This document shows positions 8,434 to 18,381 of a DNA stretch of 64,000 nt, piece after piece (within the stretch, counting starts at the first letter, position 1; each line of letters begins with the position of its first letter). The notes below the pieces were generated by a model. It worked only from the letters and a program-made list of their open reading frames with translations. It did no database searches and had not been told where the DNA came from. Both the position numbers and the translations under genes were made by a program. The DNA comes from Herbidospora solisilvae. GTDB taxonomy: Bacteria; Actinomycetota; Actinomycetes; Streptosporangiales; Streptosporangiaceae. Location: positions 372,001 through 436,000 of the forward strand of contig NZ_WXEW01000001.1 of assembly GCF_009901565.1 (NCBI RefSeq), in the 5' to 3' direction.

Positions 8434-8979
8434 TCAGCCCAGGTCGAGGAAGACCGTCTCGCCCTCGCCCTGGAGGCGGACGTCGAACCGGAACACCCCG
8501 TCGCGCTCCGGGGCGGCGACCAGGGTCGCGCGCCGGTCGGCGGGCAGCGACGTCAGCAGGGCGTCGCCGGCGTCCTCCAGGTAGACGCGGGTGTACAGGT
8601 GGTGCAGCAGCCCCCGGGCGAACACGCACACCGCGATGTAGGGCGGCCCGCCGGGGCGGACCGTGCGGAGCGTCCAGTGCCCGCCGAGGTCGGTCGCCAC
8701 GCGGGCGAACCCGGTGAAGGTGACCCCGTCGCGGCCGGCGAACGAGCCGTCGACGTCGTCGCGGCGCATCGAGCCGGGCCTGCCGTCGAGGTTCCCGGCC
8801 TCGTCGGCCTGCCAGAACTCCAGCAGCGCGTCGGGGACGGGGTCGCCCGCGCCGTCGTAGACGTACCCGTGGACGGAGACCGCGCCCGGGTGGCCCGGCG
8901 GGACCAGGTCGCCGCCGCCGCGGAAGGGCAGGGCGTAGCCGTAGAAGGGGCCCACGGTCTGCGAAGGGGTGGGTCTCAT
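8434..8979 (-). CDS. pcaG: Protocatechuate 3,4-dioxygenase, alpha subunit
   Basis: 181 aa intradiol dioxygenase alpha chain. With PcaH it forms the Fe(III) enzyme that cleaves protocatechuate to 3-carboxy-cis,cis-muconate. It has the subunit's characteristic opening TPSQTVGPFYGYALPF and the shared beta-fold features DALLEFWQAD and PYIAVCVFARGLL. It lacks the Tyr/His iron ligands, as expected for the non-metal-binding subunit. ATG 8979 overlaps the pcaH stop by 4 bp, consistent with equimolar synthesis. The pcaB GTG lies 14 bp downstream. Confidence 0.93.
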   Translation of the reverse strand: MRPTPSQTVGPFYGYALPFRGGGDLVPPGHPGAVSVHGYVYDGAGDPVPDALLEFWQADEAGNLDGRPGSMRRDDVDGSFAGRDGVTFTGFARVATDLGGHWTLRTVRPGGPPYIAVCVFARGLLHHLYTRVYLEDAGDALLTSLPADRRATLVAAPERDGVFRFDVRLQGEGETVFLDLG

Positions 8980-9719
8980 CGGCCTTCCTCCATCCAGGTC
9001 GCCGACGGTCCGTCGAGGACGATGTCCCATCTGTACCCCAGGCTCCACTCCGGCCGGGAGAGCTCGTGGTCGTAGGCGGCGACGAGGCGCTCGCGGGCCT
9101 TGTCGTCGGTCACCGACTGCAGGATCGGGTCGTACGGGAACAGCGGGTCGCCCGGGAAGTACATCTGGGTGACCAGGCGCTGGGCGAAGGCCGTGCCGAA
9201 GACCGAGAAGTGGATGTGGGCCGGACGCCAGGCGTTGACGTGGTTCTTCCACGGGTAGGCGCCCGGCTTGATCGTGGTGAAGGCGTAGCGGCCGTCGTCG
9301 TCGGTCAGGCAGCGGCCGGTGCCGGTGAAGTTGGGATCGAGCGGCGCGGGGTGCTGGTCGCGCTGGTGCGGGTAGCGGCCGGAGGCGTTGGCCTGCCAGA
9401 CCTCCACCAGTTGCCCGCGCACCGGGCGGCCGTCGCGGTCGACCACCCGGCCGGTCACGGTGATGCGCTCCCCGAGCGGCTCCCCGGGGTGCTGGCGGGT
9501 GAGGTCGGCGTCCAGGGGCGTGACGTCGCTCGCCCCGAAGACGGGCCCGCGCAGCTCGGCGTAGGCCTCGGGCGGGGCGACGAGCGGGCGGTGCGGGTGC
9601 CGCAGGCCGCTGGAGCGGTAGGGCGGGTAGTCGCGCGAGGGGTGGTCGCCGCCGTCGGACCTGGCGGCCAACTCTGCGATCTCCCGGGAGATCGTCTCCT
9701 GGGACAGCGGTTCAGGCAT
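8976..9719 (-). CDS. pcaH: Protocatechuate 3,4-dioxygenase, beta subunit
   Basis: 247 aa, iron-binding beta chain of the intradiol dioxygenase. The four expected Fe(III) ligands are visible: Tyr116 (SGRY), Tyr155 (GAYPW), His168 and His170 (AHIHF). Their spacing (39, 13 and 2 residues) equals that of the Pseudomonas enzyme. GQLVEVWQANASGRY and HVNAWRPAHIHFSVFG are diagnostic. The 3' end overlaps pcaG by 4 bp, and the start overlaps the pcaJ stop by 8 bp, so the gene sits inside a fully coupled operon. Confidence 0.95.
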   Translation of the reverse strand: MPEPLSQETISREIAELAARSDGGDHPSRDYPPYRSSGLRHPHRPLVAPPEAYAELRGPVFGASDVTPLDADLTRQHPGEPLGERITVTGRVVDRDGRPVRGQLVEVWQANASGRYPHQRDQHPAPLDPNFTGTGRCLTDDDGRYAFTTIKPGAYPWKNHVNAWRPAHIHFSVFGTAFAQRLVTQMYFPGDPLFPYDPILQSVTDDKARERLVAAYDHELSRPEWSLGYRWDIVLDGPSATWMEEGR

Positions 9720-10470
9720 CGGGTGCTCCTTGGGCGAGGCGGCGCAGGGCGGTCAGCTCGGCCTCCGTGGGGGGTTCGGTGACGCGCAGGCCGGGGGCGA
9801 CGGCGAGGGGCCAGCCGGTGGCGGCGACGGCCTGTTCCGGGGTCGTGCCGGGGTGCACCTCGGTGAGGGTCAGCTCGGCGGTCTCCGGGTCGGGCCGCAT
9901 GATGCCGAGGTCGGTGATCACGGCGACCGGACCCGCCCCGGGCAGGCCGAGCCGGGCGCGTGACCCGGGCCCGTCGCCGTGGCCGACGGTGGTGACGAAG
10001 TCGAGCCGCTCGACGAGGTTCCGGGTGGAGTGGCGCAGCACGAGCAGCACCTTCCCGCAGCTCGCGGCGATCTCCGGGGCGCCGCCCGCGCCCGGCAGCC
10101 GGCCCTCCGGCCTGCCCGGCCCCCGGTCGACGACGGTCGTGTTGACGTTGGCGAACCGGTCGACCTGGGCGGCGCCGAGGAAGCCGACGTCGATCCGCCC
10201 GGCCTGCAGCCAGTAGTTGAAGATCTCCGGCACCGACACCACCGCGTCGGCCGTGTCGGCCAGCTCGCCGTCGCCGATCGACAGGGGCAGCCGCGACGGC
10301 TTGGAGCCGAGGGTGCCCGACTCGTAGATGAGCACCAGCCCCGGTTCGGTGGTGCGCCGGGCCAGGTTGGCGGCGGCGCTCGGCAGGCCGATGCCGACGA
10401 AGCAGGTCCGGGCCCCGGCCAGGGCGCGGGCGGCGTTGACGGTCATCAGCTCGTCGGAGGTCCAGCTCAT
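9712..10470 (-). CDS. pcaJ: 3-oxoadipate CoA-transferase, beta subunit
   Basis: 252 aa family I CoA-transferase beta subunit. The probable catalytic Glu50 lies in LIYESGTLG, after the GIGLPSAAANLARR segment. With PcaI it transfers CoA from succinyl-CoA to 3-oxoadipate. SIGDGELADTAD and NYWLQAGRIDVGFLGAAQVD match the family. ATG 10470 overlaps the pcaI stop by 4 bp and the 3' end overlaps pcaH by 8 bp. The final thiolase PcaF is not encoded next to it. Confidence 0.92.
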   Translation of the reverse strand: MSWTSDELMTVNAARALAGARTCFVGIGLPSAAANLARRTTEPGLVLIYESGTLGSKPSRLPLSIGDGELADTADAVVSVPEIFNYWLQAGRIDVGFLGAAQVDRFANVNTTVVDRGPGRPEGRLPGAGGAPEIAASCGKVLLVLRHSTRNLVERLDFVTTVGHGDGPGSRARLGLPGAGPVAVITDLGIMRPDPETAELTLTEVHPGTTPEQAVAATGWPLAVAPGLRVTEPPTEAELTALRRLAQGAPDA

Positions 10471-11279
10471 CGGGCGGCCTCCAGGACGTTCTCGTCCATC
10501 CAGCGCAGGAAGGCGTCGCGGTCGCGGGAGACGGCGTCCCACGCCTGGTAGAAGCCGTTGTCGCGGACGGTGTAACCGGCGGCGTAGGAGGGGTGGGCGC
10601 CGTTCGGGACCACGGCCACCGCGTCGACCGTCCACGACGGCAGCACCACCGCGCCGGGGGCGGGCGCCAGGTCGTCCACGATCTCCTCGACCGTCACGAG
10701 CACCCGCGAGGCGGCCAGCGCGGCCTCCTTCTGCACCCCGACCAGGCCCCAGAGCTGCACGTTCCCGTCGCGGTCGGCACGCTGGGCGTGGATCACGGTC
10801 ACGTCGGGGTTGATCGCGGCGACCGCCGCCAGCTCCTCGCCGGTGAACGGGCACACCACGGTGGAGATCGTCGCCGACCGCGACGGCAGGTCGCTGCCCC
10901 GGTAACCGCGCAGCACGGCGAACGGCAGCCGGGACGCCCCGGCGACGTAGCGATTGGCCATGCCGGCGTGGCTGTGCTCGTCGAGTTCGAGCGGGCGCGG
11001 CCAGCCGTTCTCCACCGCGTCGCGGAAGCGGTGCAGCGAGCCCACGCCGGGGTTGCCACCCCAGGAGAAGACCAGTTTGCGGGCCGCGCCCATGCCGATG
11101 AGCTGGTCGTAGATGACGTCGGGGGTCATCCGGACGAGCGTGAGATCGCTCACCCGCTGCCGGATCATCTCGTGCGCGGCGGCGAACGGGATGAGGTGGG
11201 TGAACCCCTCCATCGCCACGGTGTCGCCGGAGTGCACCAGCCCGGCCACCGCGTCCCGCAGGGTGAGGATCTCCGCCAT
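10467..11279 (-). CDS. pcaI: 3-oxoadipate CoA-transferase, alpha subunit
   Basis: 270 aa CoA-transferase alpha subunit and the first gene of the pca operon. VHSGDTVAMEGFTHLIPFAAAH (about residues 15-36) and FSWGGNPGVGSLHRFRDA match the alpha chain. It begins 95 bp from the divergent tandem IclR regulator gene, and the operon promoter must lie in that gap. GGGAGAACATG-like sequence gives only a close-spaced SD. The seven genes pcaI-J-H-G-B-L-pobA have overlaps or gaps of at most 14 bp, so they form one transcript. Confidence 0.92.
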   Translation of the reverse strand: MAEILTLRDAVAGLVHSGDTVAMEGFTHLIPFAAAHEMIRQRVSDLTLVRMTPDVIYDQLIGMGAARKLVFSWGGNPGVGSLHRFRDAVENGWPRPLELDEHSHAGMANRYVAGASRLPFAVLRGYRGSDLPSRSATISTVVCPFTGEELAAVAAINPDVTVIHAQRADRDGNVQLWGLVGVQKEAALAASRVLVTVEEIVDDLAPAPGAVVLPSWTVDAVAVVPNGAHPSYAAGYTVRDNGFYQAWDAVSRDRDAFLRWMDENVLEAAR

Positions 11280-11301
11280 GTTCTCCCTGTTCGGAGTGGA
11301 C

Positions 11302-11328
11302 TTGTTCGTCTGATGAACTATTGTTCAC
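11302..11328. promoter_or_regulatory. Probable PcaR/PcaU-type operator between pcaI and the IclR gene
   Basis: GTTCGTC-T-GATGAAC (11304-11318) is a 15-bp palindrome with one mismatch. The right arm GAAC pairs again with GTTC at 11323-11326, and TTGTTC is repeated 19 bp apart (11302 and 11321). A palindrome plus an extra direct half-site is the arrangement known for PcaU/PcaR/PobR IclR regulators, whose half-site also begins GTTCG. Regulation of both divergent units is inferred. Confidence 0.55.
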
Positions 11329-11374
11329 ATTTAACGTAGTTCAGGAGTCTGCTACCCCCTTTGGACGTGTGTCA

Positions 11375-12880
11375 ATGACCGAGGCAGTCGTGGGGCCGCT
11401 GGAGCGCGGGCTCGCCGTGCTGCGGGCGATGGCCGGCGGCGAGCCGTGCCGCCCGAGCGATCTGACCCGCGTCACCGGCCTGGCCCGCTCGACCGTCGAC
11501 CGGGTGCTGGCCACCCTCGTCGCGACGGGCCTGGCTCGCCCGGCCGGGGCCGATCGGTCGGTACGGCTGACGCCCCGCGTCCTGGCCGTCGGGAACGCCT
11601 ACCTGTCCGGCAGCGGCGTGCCCGACGCGCTGGGACCCGAGGCGAGCAGGCTCGCGGAGACCCTCGACGAGTCGGTGTCGCTGGCCGTGGCCGACGGCGC
11701 GGCGGTCCGGTTCGTCACCCAGCTCCCCCGGCGGCGCAGCCGCTCGCTGACGTTCCGGGTGGGCGACCTGGTGCCGGCCGAACGGTGCGCGGCGGGCGCG
11801 CTGCTGGCCGCCGAGTGGACCGAGGCGGGGTGGGCCCGCTGGCGGGCGGCCCGGCCGCACACCGTGGTCGCCCCCGACCCGGAGGCCGAGCCGGAGTTCC
11901 GCGACCGGGTCAAGGCCGCGCTGGAGGCGGGCTGGGCCCGCGACGACGAGCTCATCGAGCCGGGCCTGATCGCGGTCGCGGTGCCGGTGCGCTCGCGCGG
12001 CCGGGTGGTGTGCGCGGTCAGCGTGGTCTCCCACCGCAGCCGCCACACCGTCGAGTCGCTGGCCGCGCTGGCCCTCCCCCGGCTCGACGTCGCCCGGATG
12101 GAACACCTCCTGGCCGCCCGCACGCCCGCGCGACCGACGCCGATCGAGATCCCCGGCGACACCCCGGTCCAGTCGCTGGCCCGGGGGCTGGCGGTGCTCA
12201 CCGCGCTCGGCGGCACGCTGTCGGAGATCGCCGAGGCGACCGGACTGGCGCGGGCGACGGCCCGGAGGGCGCTGCTGACCCTGGTCGAGCTCGGCTACGC
12301 GGTGAAGACGGGCAACCGGTTCGTCGCCCTGCCGAGGGTCCTGGAGCTGGGCTACGCCCGGTTGTCGTCGCTGACCCTGGGCGAGCTGGCCACGCCCCAC
12401 CTCGCGGCGCTGGCCGAGGCGGTGGGCGAGTCGGCGTCGGTGGCGGTGCTCGACGGGACCGACATCCGTTACGTGGCGCGGGCGCCGGCGTACAAGATCA
12501 TGAGTGTGGACATCACCGTCGGCACCCGGTTCCCGGCCTACGCCACGTCGATGGGCCGGGTCCTGCTCGCCGACGACGCCGACCTCGGCGACCCCGTCGC
12601 CCTGACGCCGCGCACCGTGACCGACCCCGAGCGGCTGCGGGCGCTGATCCGCCGGGCCCGCGCCGACGGCTACGCGATCGTCGAGGACGAGCTCGAAGAG
12701 GGCCTCCGCGCGCTGGCCGTGCCGATCCGCGACCGGGGCGGCCGGGTGGTCGCGGCGGTGAACGTCGCCATGACCGGCCAGGTCAGGCCGGGCCTGCTGG
12801 CCCATCTCCAGGCCACCGCGCACGCCGTGGAGACCGATCTGGCGCTGGTCGCGGAACGAACCGCGCCCCGCCCGGCCTGA
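11375..12880 (+). CDS. Tandem-domain IclR-family regulator of the pca operon
   Basis: 501 aa, twice the normal IclR length. Unit 1 has a winged HTH (about residues 8-75, LTRVTGLARSTVDRVLATLV) and an effector domain (about 80-245). Unit 2 repeats this: HTH (about 265-320, LSEIAEATGLARATARRALL) and effector domain (about 325-495, SVAVLDGTDIRYVARAP). Single-unit relatives PcaR, PcaU and PobR control protocatechuate genes, and this gene is divergent from pcaI with a matching palindrome between them. Unit 2 looks more canonical, whereas unit 1 has a shorter wing and diverged effector site. ATG 11375 is preferred; GTG 11369 and TTG 11321 are in frame. The SD is weak for all three. Confidence 0.87.
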   Translation: MTEAVVGPLERGLAVLRAMAGGEPCRPSDLTRVTGLARSTVDRVLATLVATGLARPAGADRSVRLTPRVLAVGNAYLSGSGVPDALGPEASRLAETLDESVSLAVADGAAVRFVTQLPRRRSRSLTFRVGDLVPAERCAAGALLAAEWTEAGWARWRAARPHTVVAPDPEAEPEFRDRVKAALEAGWARDDELIEPGLIAVAVPVRSRGRVVCAVSVVSHRSRHTVESLAALALPRLDVARMEHLLAARTPARPTPIEIPGDTPVQSLARGLAVLTALGGTLSEIAEATGLARATARRALLTLVELGYAVKTGNRFVALPRVLELGYARLSSLTLGELATPHLAALAEAVGESASVAVLDGTDIRYVARAPAYKIMSVDITVGTRFPAYATSMGRVLLADDADLGDPVALTPRTVTDPERLRALIRRARADGYAIVEDELEEGLRALAVPIRDRGGRVVAAVNVAMTGQVRPGLLAHLQATAHAVETDLALVAERTAPRPA

Positions 12881-12910
12881 ACCGCCCCAGGCCGGGCATA
12901 GAGGGCGGCC

Positions 12911-14512
12911 ATGAGGAGAGCGCTCGCGAGATTCCGGCTCGGGTCGACGGCCCGGCGCGTGTTCGGCTGGCAGGGGCTGCGGCCCGGGCAGAAGGAGGCG
13001 ATGCGGCATCTGGTCGCCGGGCGCGACGTGCTGCTGGTGATGCCGACCGGGGGCGGGAAGTCGGCCGTCTACCAGGTGCCCGCCCTGCTGCTCGACGGCC
13101 CGACGGTCGTGGTGTCGCCGCTGATCGCGTTGCAGCGCGACCAGGTGATGAGCCTGCTGAAGGCGGGCACCGGCGCGGTGGCGGTCAACTCGACGCAGTC
13201 GGTCGACAAGGGCCTCGACCAGGTCACCGCCGGGACGGCCGAGTTCGTGTTCCTGTCGCCGGAGCAGCTCGCCAAGCCCGAGGTGGTGGAGCGCCTGGCG
13301 GCGGCCCGGCCGTCGCTGGTCGCGATCGACGAGGCCCACTGCGTGTCGTCGTGGGGGCACGACTTCCGGCCCGACTACCTGCGGCTCGGCCAGGTGATCG
13401 AGAAGCTGGGGCATCCGCCGGTGGTGGCGCTGACCGCGACGGCGGCGCCGAACGTGCGGGCCGAGATCGTGCGGTCGCTGGGGCTGCGCGACCCGGTGGA
13501 GATCGTGCGGGGCTTCGACCGGCCGAACCTGACCCTGTCGGCCCGGCGGTTCACCTCCGAGGACGACCGGCGCAGGGCCCTGGTGGAGCACGCCCTCGCG
13601 GGCGAGGGCCTGACGCTGGTCTACGTGCCGACCCGGCGGGACGCCGAGGAGTACTGCGCGCTGATGGAGGGCAAGCGGGCCGAGCCGTACCACGCCGGGC
13701 TGAAGACGGCCGACCGCAACCGCACGCATGCGCGGTTCGCGGCCGGGGAGCTGGACGTGGTCGTGGCGACCTCGGCCTTCGGCATGGGCATCGACCGCCC
13801 CGACGTGCGCCGGGTGCTGCACGCGGGCCCGCCGGAGTCGCCCGACGCCTACTACCAGGAGATCGGCCGCGCCGGACGGGACGGCCGCCCCGCCGAGGCG
13901 GTCCTGTTCTACCGTCCCGAGGACCTGGGCCTGCGCCGGTTCCAGGCCGGCGGCCGGGCCGACCCCGACCTGCTGCTGCGCATGGCGGTGCTGATCCGCG
14001 AGCACGGCGGGGTGGTCCCGGCCGGGGAGCTGCGCGACCTGCTCGGCGTCGGCACCACCCGGCTGACCGCCCTGGCCAACCTGCTGGAGCGCGCGGGCGC
14101 GCTGGTCCCCGGCGAGCTGCGCTGGGCCCGCCGGCGGCTCACCGCCGAGCGGGCGGCCGAGAGGGCCGTCGAGCTCGACGAGACCCGCCACCGCGTCGAC
14201 GAGTCGCGCCTGGACATGATGCGCGCCTACGCCGAGACGACCGGCTGCCGCCGCCGTTTCCTCCTGGAGTACTTCGGCCAGCCCTACGGCCGTTCCTGCG
14301 GCACCTGCGACACCTGTCACGGGGTGGTCCAGGAGGCGGTCCAGGAGGTGGACGACGGCCCCTTCCCGCTCCAGTCGAAGGTCGAGCACACCGCCTGGGG
14401 CGCCGGGACGGTGATGAGCGCCGACCCCGACCGGGTGACCGTCCTGTTCGACTCGGTCGGCTACAAGACGCTGGCCCTGGCCGCCGTCGACGGCCTGTTG
14501 AAGAAGATTTAG
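12911..14512 (+). CDS. RecQ-family ATP-dependent DNA helicase (short form)
   Basis: 533 aa SF2 3'-5' helicase. Walker A MPTGGGKS is at residues 44-51, DEAH at 140-143 within AIDEAHCVSSWGHDF, and motif VI is QEIGRAGRDGRP (about 315). The RecQ zinc-binding subdomain is present: CRRRFLLEYFG followed by CGTCDTC (about 440-465). There is no HRDC domain. The last 60 residues (QSKVEHTAWGAGTVMS) match a small C-terminal module common in actinobacterial RecQ. It acts in recombination and replication-fork repair. Its stop codon region contains the promoter and operator of the next gene. Confidence 0.92.
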   Translation: MRRALARFRLGSTARRVFGWQGLRPGQKEAMRHLVAGRDVLLVMPTGGGKSAVYQVPALLLDGPTVVVSPLIALQRDQVMSLLKAGTGAVAVNSTQSVDKGLDQVTAGTAEFVFLSPEQLAKPEVVERLAAARPSLVAIDEAHCVSSWGHDFRPDYLRLGQVIEKLGHPPVVALTATAAPNVRAEIVRSLGLRDPVEIVRGFDRPNLTLSARRFTSEDDRRRALVEHALAGEGLTLVYVPTRRDAEEYCALMEGKRAEPYHAGLKTADRNRTHARFAAGELDVVVATSAFGMGIDRPDVRRVLHAGPPESPDAYYQEIGRAGRDGRPAEAVLFYRPEDLGLRRFQAGGRADPDLLLRMAVLIREHGGVVPAGELRDLLGVGTTRLTALANLLERAGALVPGELRWARRRLTAERAAERAVELDETRHRVDESRLDMMRAYAETTGCRRRFLLEYFGQPYGRSCGTCDTCHGVVQEAVQEVDDGPFPLQSKVEHTAWGAGTVMSADPDRVTVLFDSVGYKTLALAAVDGLLKKI

Positions 14513-14528
14513 AGAACTGTTCTAATTT
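14513..14528 (+). promoter_or_regulatory. Promoter with overlapping palindrome for the SDR-TetR operon
   Basis: AGAAC-T-GTTCT (14513-14523) is a perfect palindrome starting at the recQ stop codon. It overlaps a -10-like TAATTT (14523-14528), which ends six bases before ATG 14535. That spacing implies a leaderless transcript. The palindrome is in the right place for autorepression by the TetR protein of this operon. Confidence 0.5.
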
Positions 14529-14534
14529 GTCGCC

Positions 14535-15311
14535 ATGAACGTGGTGGTGACCGGAGGAAACCGGGGAATCGGGTACGCCGTCTGCGCCGAGCTGGCGCGG
14601 CGGGGGCATCGGGTGGTCGTCGTCGCGCGCGACGCCGCGCGGGGAGAGCAGGCGGTCCGCTCGCTGCCGGGCGAGGCGGACCTCGTCGTCGGCGACCTGT
14701 CGGCCGTGTCGGGCATGCACGAGGTGGCCGGGCGGCTGGCCGAGGCCTGCCCCCGGATCGACGTGCTGGTCCACAACGCGGGCCTGTGGCCGTCGCGGCT
14801 CACCCTCACCGCCGACGGCCTGGAGGAGGCGTTCGCGGTCAACCACCTGGCCCCGTTCACCCTGAACCGCCTGCTCGAAGACCGCCTCACCCGGGTCGTG
14901 CAGGTCAGCGCGGGCCTCTACGTGAAGGGGAAGGCCGACCCCGACCGCACCCCCTACGGCCACGACTTCCACCCGCTGCGCACCTACGCCGACACCAAGC
15001 GCTGCAACGTGGAGACGCTGCCGCTGTTCGCGGAGCGCTGGCGGGAGCGCGGCGTGACGATCGACGCCGTCCACCCCGGCGTGATCAACACCGGCCTGGG
15101 CGCGCGGGGCGGGCCGGTCGGGCTGCTGCTCAAAGTGGCCAAGCGGTTCTGGAAGACTCCCGAGCAGGGCGCGGCCCCGGTGGTCGCGCTGACCGAGAGG
15201 TCCACCACGGGCCGCTACTACGACGAGCTGAAGGCGATCCCGATGAACGTCGACCGCGACCTCGGCCTGCGGTTGTGGGAGCAGGCCGGGAAGCTCTCGG
15301 GAGTCGCGTGA
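14535..15311 (+). CDS. Short-chain dehydrogenase/reductase
   Basis: 258 aa classical-type SDR. The NAD(P)-binding motif is TGGNRGIGY (about residues 6-14), with VHNAGLW at the NNAG position (about 78) and catalytic Tyr and Lys in YADTK (about 152-156). It resembles the retinol dehydrogenase/oxidoreductase-like SDRs that act on small alcohols or carbonyls; the substrate is unknown. There is no SD, and a -10 hexamer lies 6 bases upstream, so the mRNA is probably leaderless. The TGA stop overlaps the GTG of the TetR gene (GTGA). Confidence 0.88.
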   Translation: MNVVVTGGNRGIGYAVCAELARRGHRVVVVARDAARGEQAVRSLPGEADLVVGDLSAVSGMHEVAGRLAEACPRIDVLVHNAGLWPSRLTLTADGLEEAFAVNHLAPFTLNRLLEDRLTRVVQVSAGLYVKGKADPDRTPYGHDFHPLRTYADTKRCNVETLPLFAERWRERGVTIDAVHPGVINTGLGARGGPVGLLLKVAKRFWKTPEQGAAPVVALTERSTTGRYYDELKAIPMNVDRDLGLRLWEQAGKLSGVA

Positions 15312-15880
15312 GGCAGGCCCGCAGCGAGGCCACGATCCGCCGGCTGCTCGACACGGCCCTGGAGGCGTTCACCGACGACGACTTCACCCTGCGCGCGGTG
15401 ACCTCGCGCAGCGGCGTCAGCACGGGCAGCCTCTACCACCACTTCGGCAGCTTCGACGGGCTGGCCGCCGCCCTCTACTCCGAGTGCATGGACGACCTGC
15501 TGACCGGCCTGATCGAGGCGGTCGAGCGGGCCGAGGGCACCGAGGAGGGGGTGCGCGCGATCGTGCGCGCCTACCTCGCCTTCGCCCGCGACGAGACCGC
15601 CCGGGCCCGGTTCATCCACGCCGCGCCCTTCGTCGAGCCGCACGCCGCCGCCGTCGCGGCCCGGAAGGCGCCCCGCATGGACCGGCTGACGGCGTGGTTC
15701 GCGCCGCGCGTCGCCGCCGGGGAGATCGCCGACCTGCCCCCGGCGCTGATCGAGATGCTGCTCATCGGGCCGCTCGCCGAGACCACACGCCGGGTGCTGG
15801 CCGGCGCGCCGGGCCTCGATCTGGACGAGGCGGCCGCCGCGCTGCCCGGTCCGATCTGGCGTTCCCTGCGCGCCCATTGA
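15308..15880 (+). CDS. TetR-family transcriptional regulator
   Basis: 190 aa. The N-terminal HTH is typical: AFTDDDFTLRAVTSRSGVSTGSLYHHFGS (about residues 17-45). The C-terminal part (about 55-190) is the variable ligand-binding helical domain. GTG 15308 overlaps the stop of the SDR gene, so the two are translated together. It probably represses its own operon through the palindrome at 14513-14523. The ligand is likely a substrate or product of the SDR (inference). Confidence 0.88.
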   Translation: MRQARSEATIRRLLDTALEAFTDDDFTLRAVTSRSGVSTGSLYHHFGSFDGLAAALYSECMDDLLTGLIEAVERAEGTEEGVRAIVRAYLAFARDETARARFIHAAPFVEPHAAAVAARKAPRMDRLTAWFAPRVAAGEIADLPPALIEMLLIGPLAETTRRVLAGAPGLDLDEAAAALPGPIWRSLRAH

Positions 15881-15918
15881 CGGGATCTGTGGCGCGGGTT
15901 ACGTTCGCCCTAATTAAA

Positions 15919-15931
15919 AGGAAAGCTTCCT
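15919..15931 (+). promoter_or_regulatory. Palindrome upstream of the chitinase gene
   Basis: AGGAA-AGC-TTCCT sits in an AT-rich island (TAATTAA before it, TATTAG after it) 76 bp before the chitinase ATG. Similar AGGAAA/TTTCCT palindromes occur upstream of secreted glycoside hydrolases of actinomycetes, as I recall. A sugar-responsive regulator is plausible but not shown here. Confidence 0.4.
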
Positions 15932-16006
15932 ATTAGTTGGACGGGAACCCCCTGTTCCCGGCGCGTCCCGCCGCATTCCCCTTCCCCCCGGACGTGGAGT
16001 AGCACG

Positions 16007-18262
<2,256 letters not shown>

Positions 18263-18277
18263 CACCTCATAACCAGG

Positions 18278-18310
18278 AACCCCGGGCATTTCCGCCCGGG
18301 GTTTCTTTTT
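18278..18310 (+). terminator. Strong intrinsic terminator of the chitinase gene
   Basis: AACCCCGGGC, loop ATTTCC, GCCCGGGGTT, then TCTTTTT. The 10-bp perfect stem followed by a T-rich run is the best rho-independent terminator in the window. Confidence 0.9.
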
Positions 18311-18381
18311 CTGATCTTTTGGTTGAAATATCTACTACGATCATCAGCTTCGGGACCCCCGGACACACTGGAGGAGAACCA

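Noticed and set aside
11372-14389. Very long open frame on the minus strand opposite the IclR and recQ genes (about 1000 codons)
   Set aside because: Low-complexity composition (Arg, Gly, His, Val, Gln-rich) with no motifs. It is the expected antisense shadow of two high-GC genes whose own frames carry clear domains.
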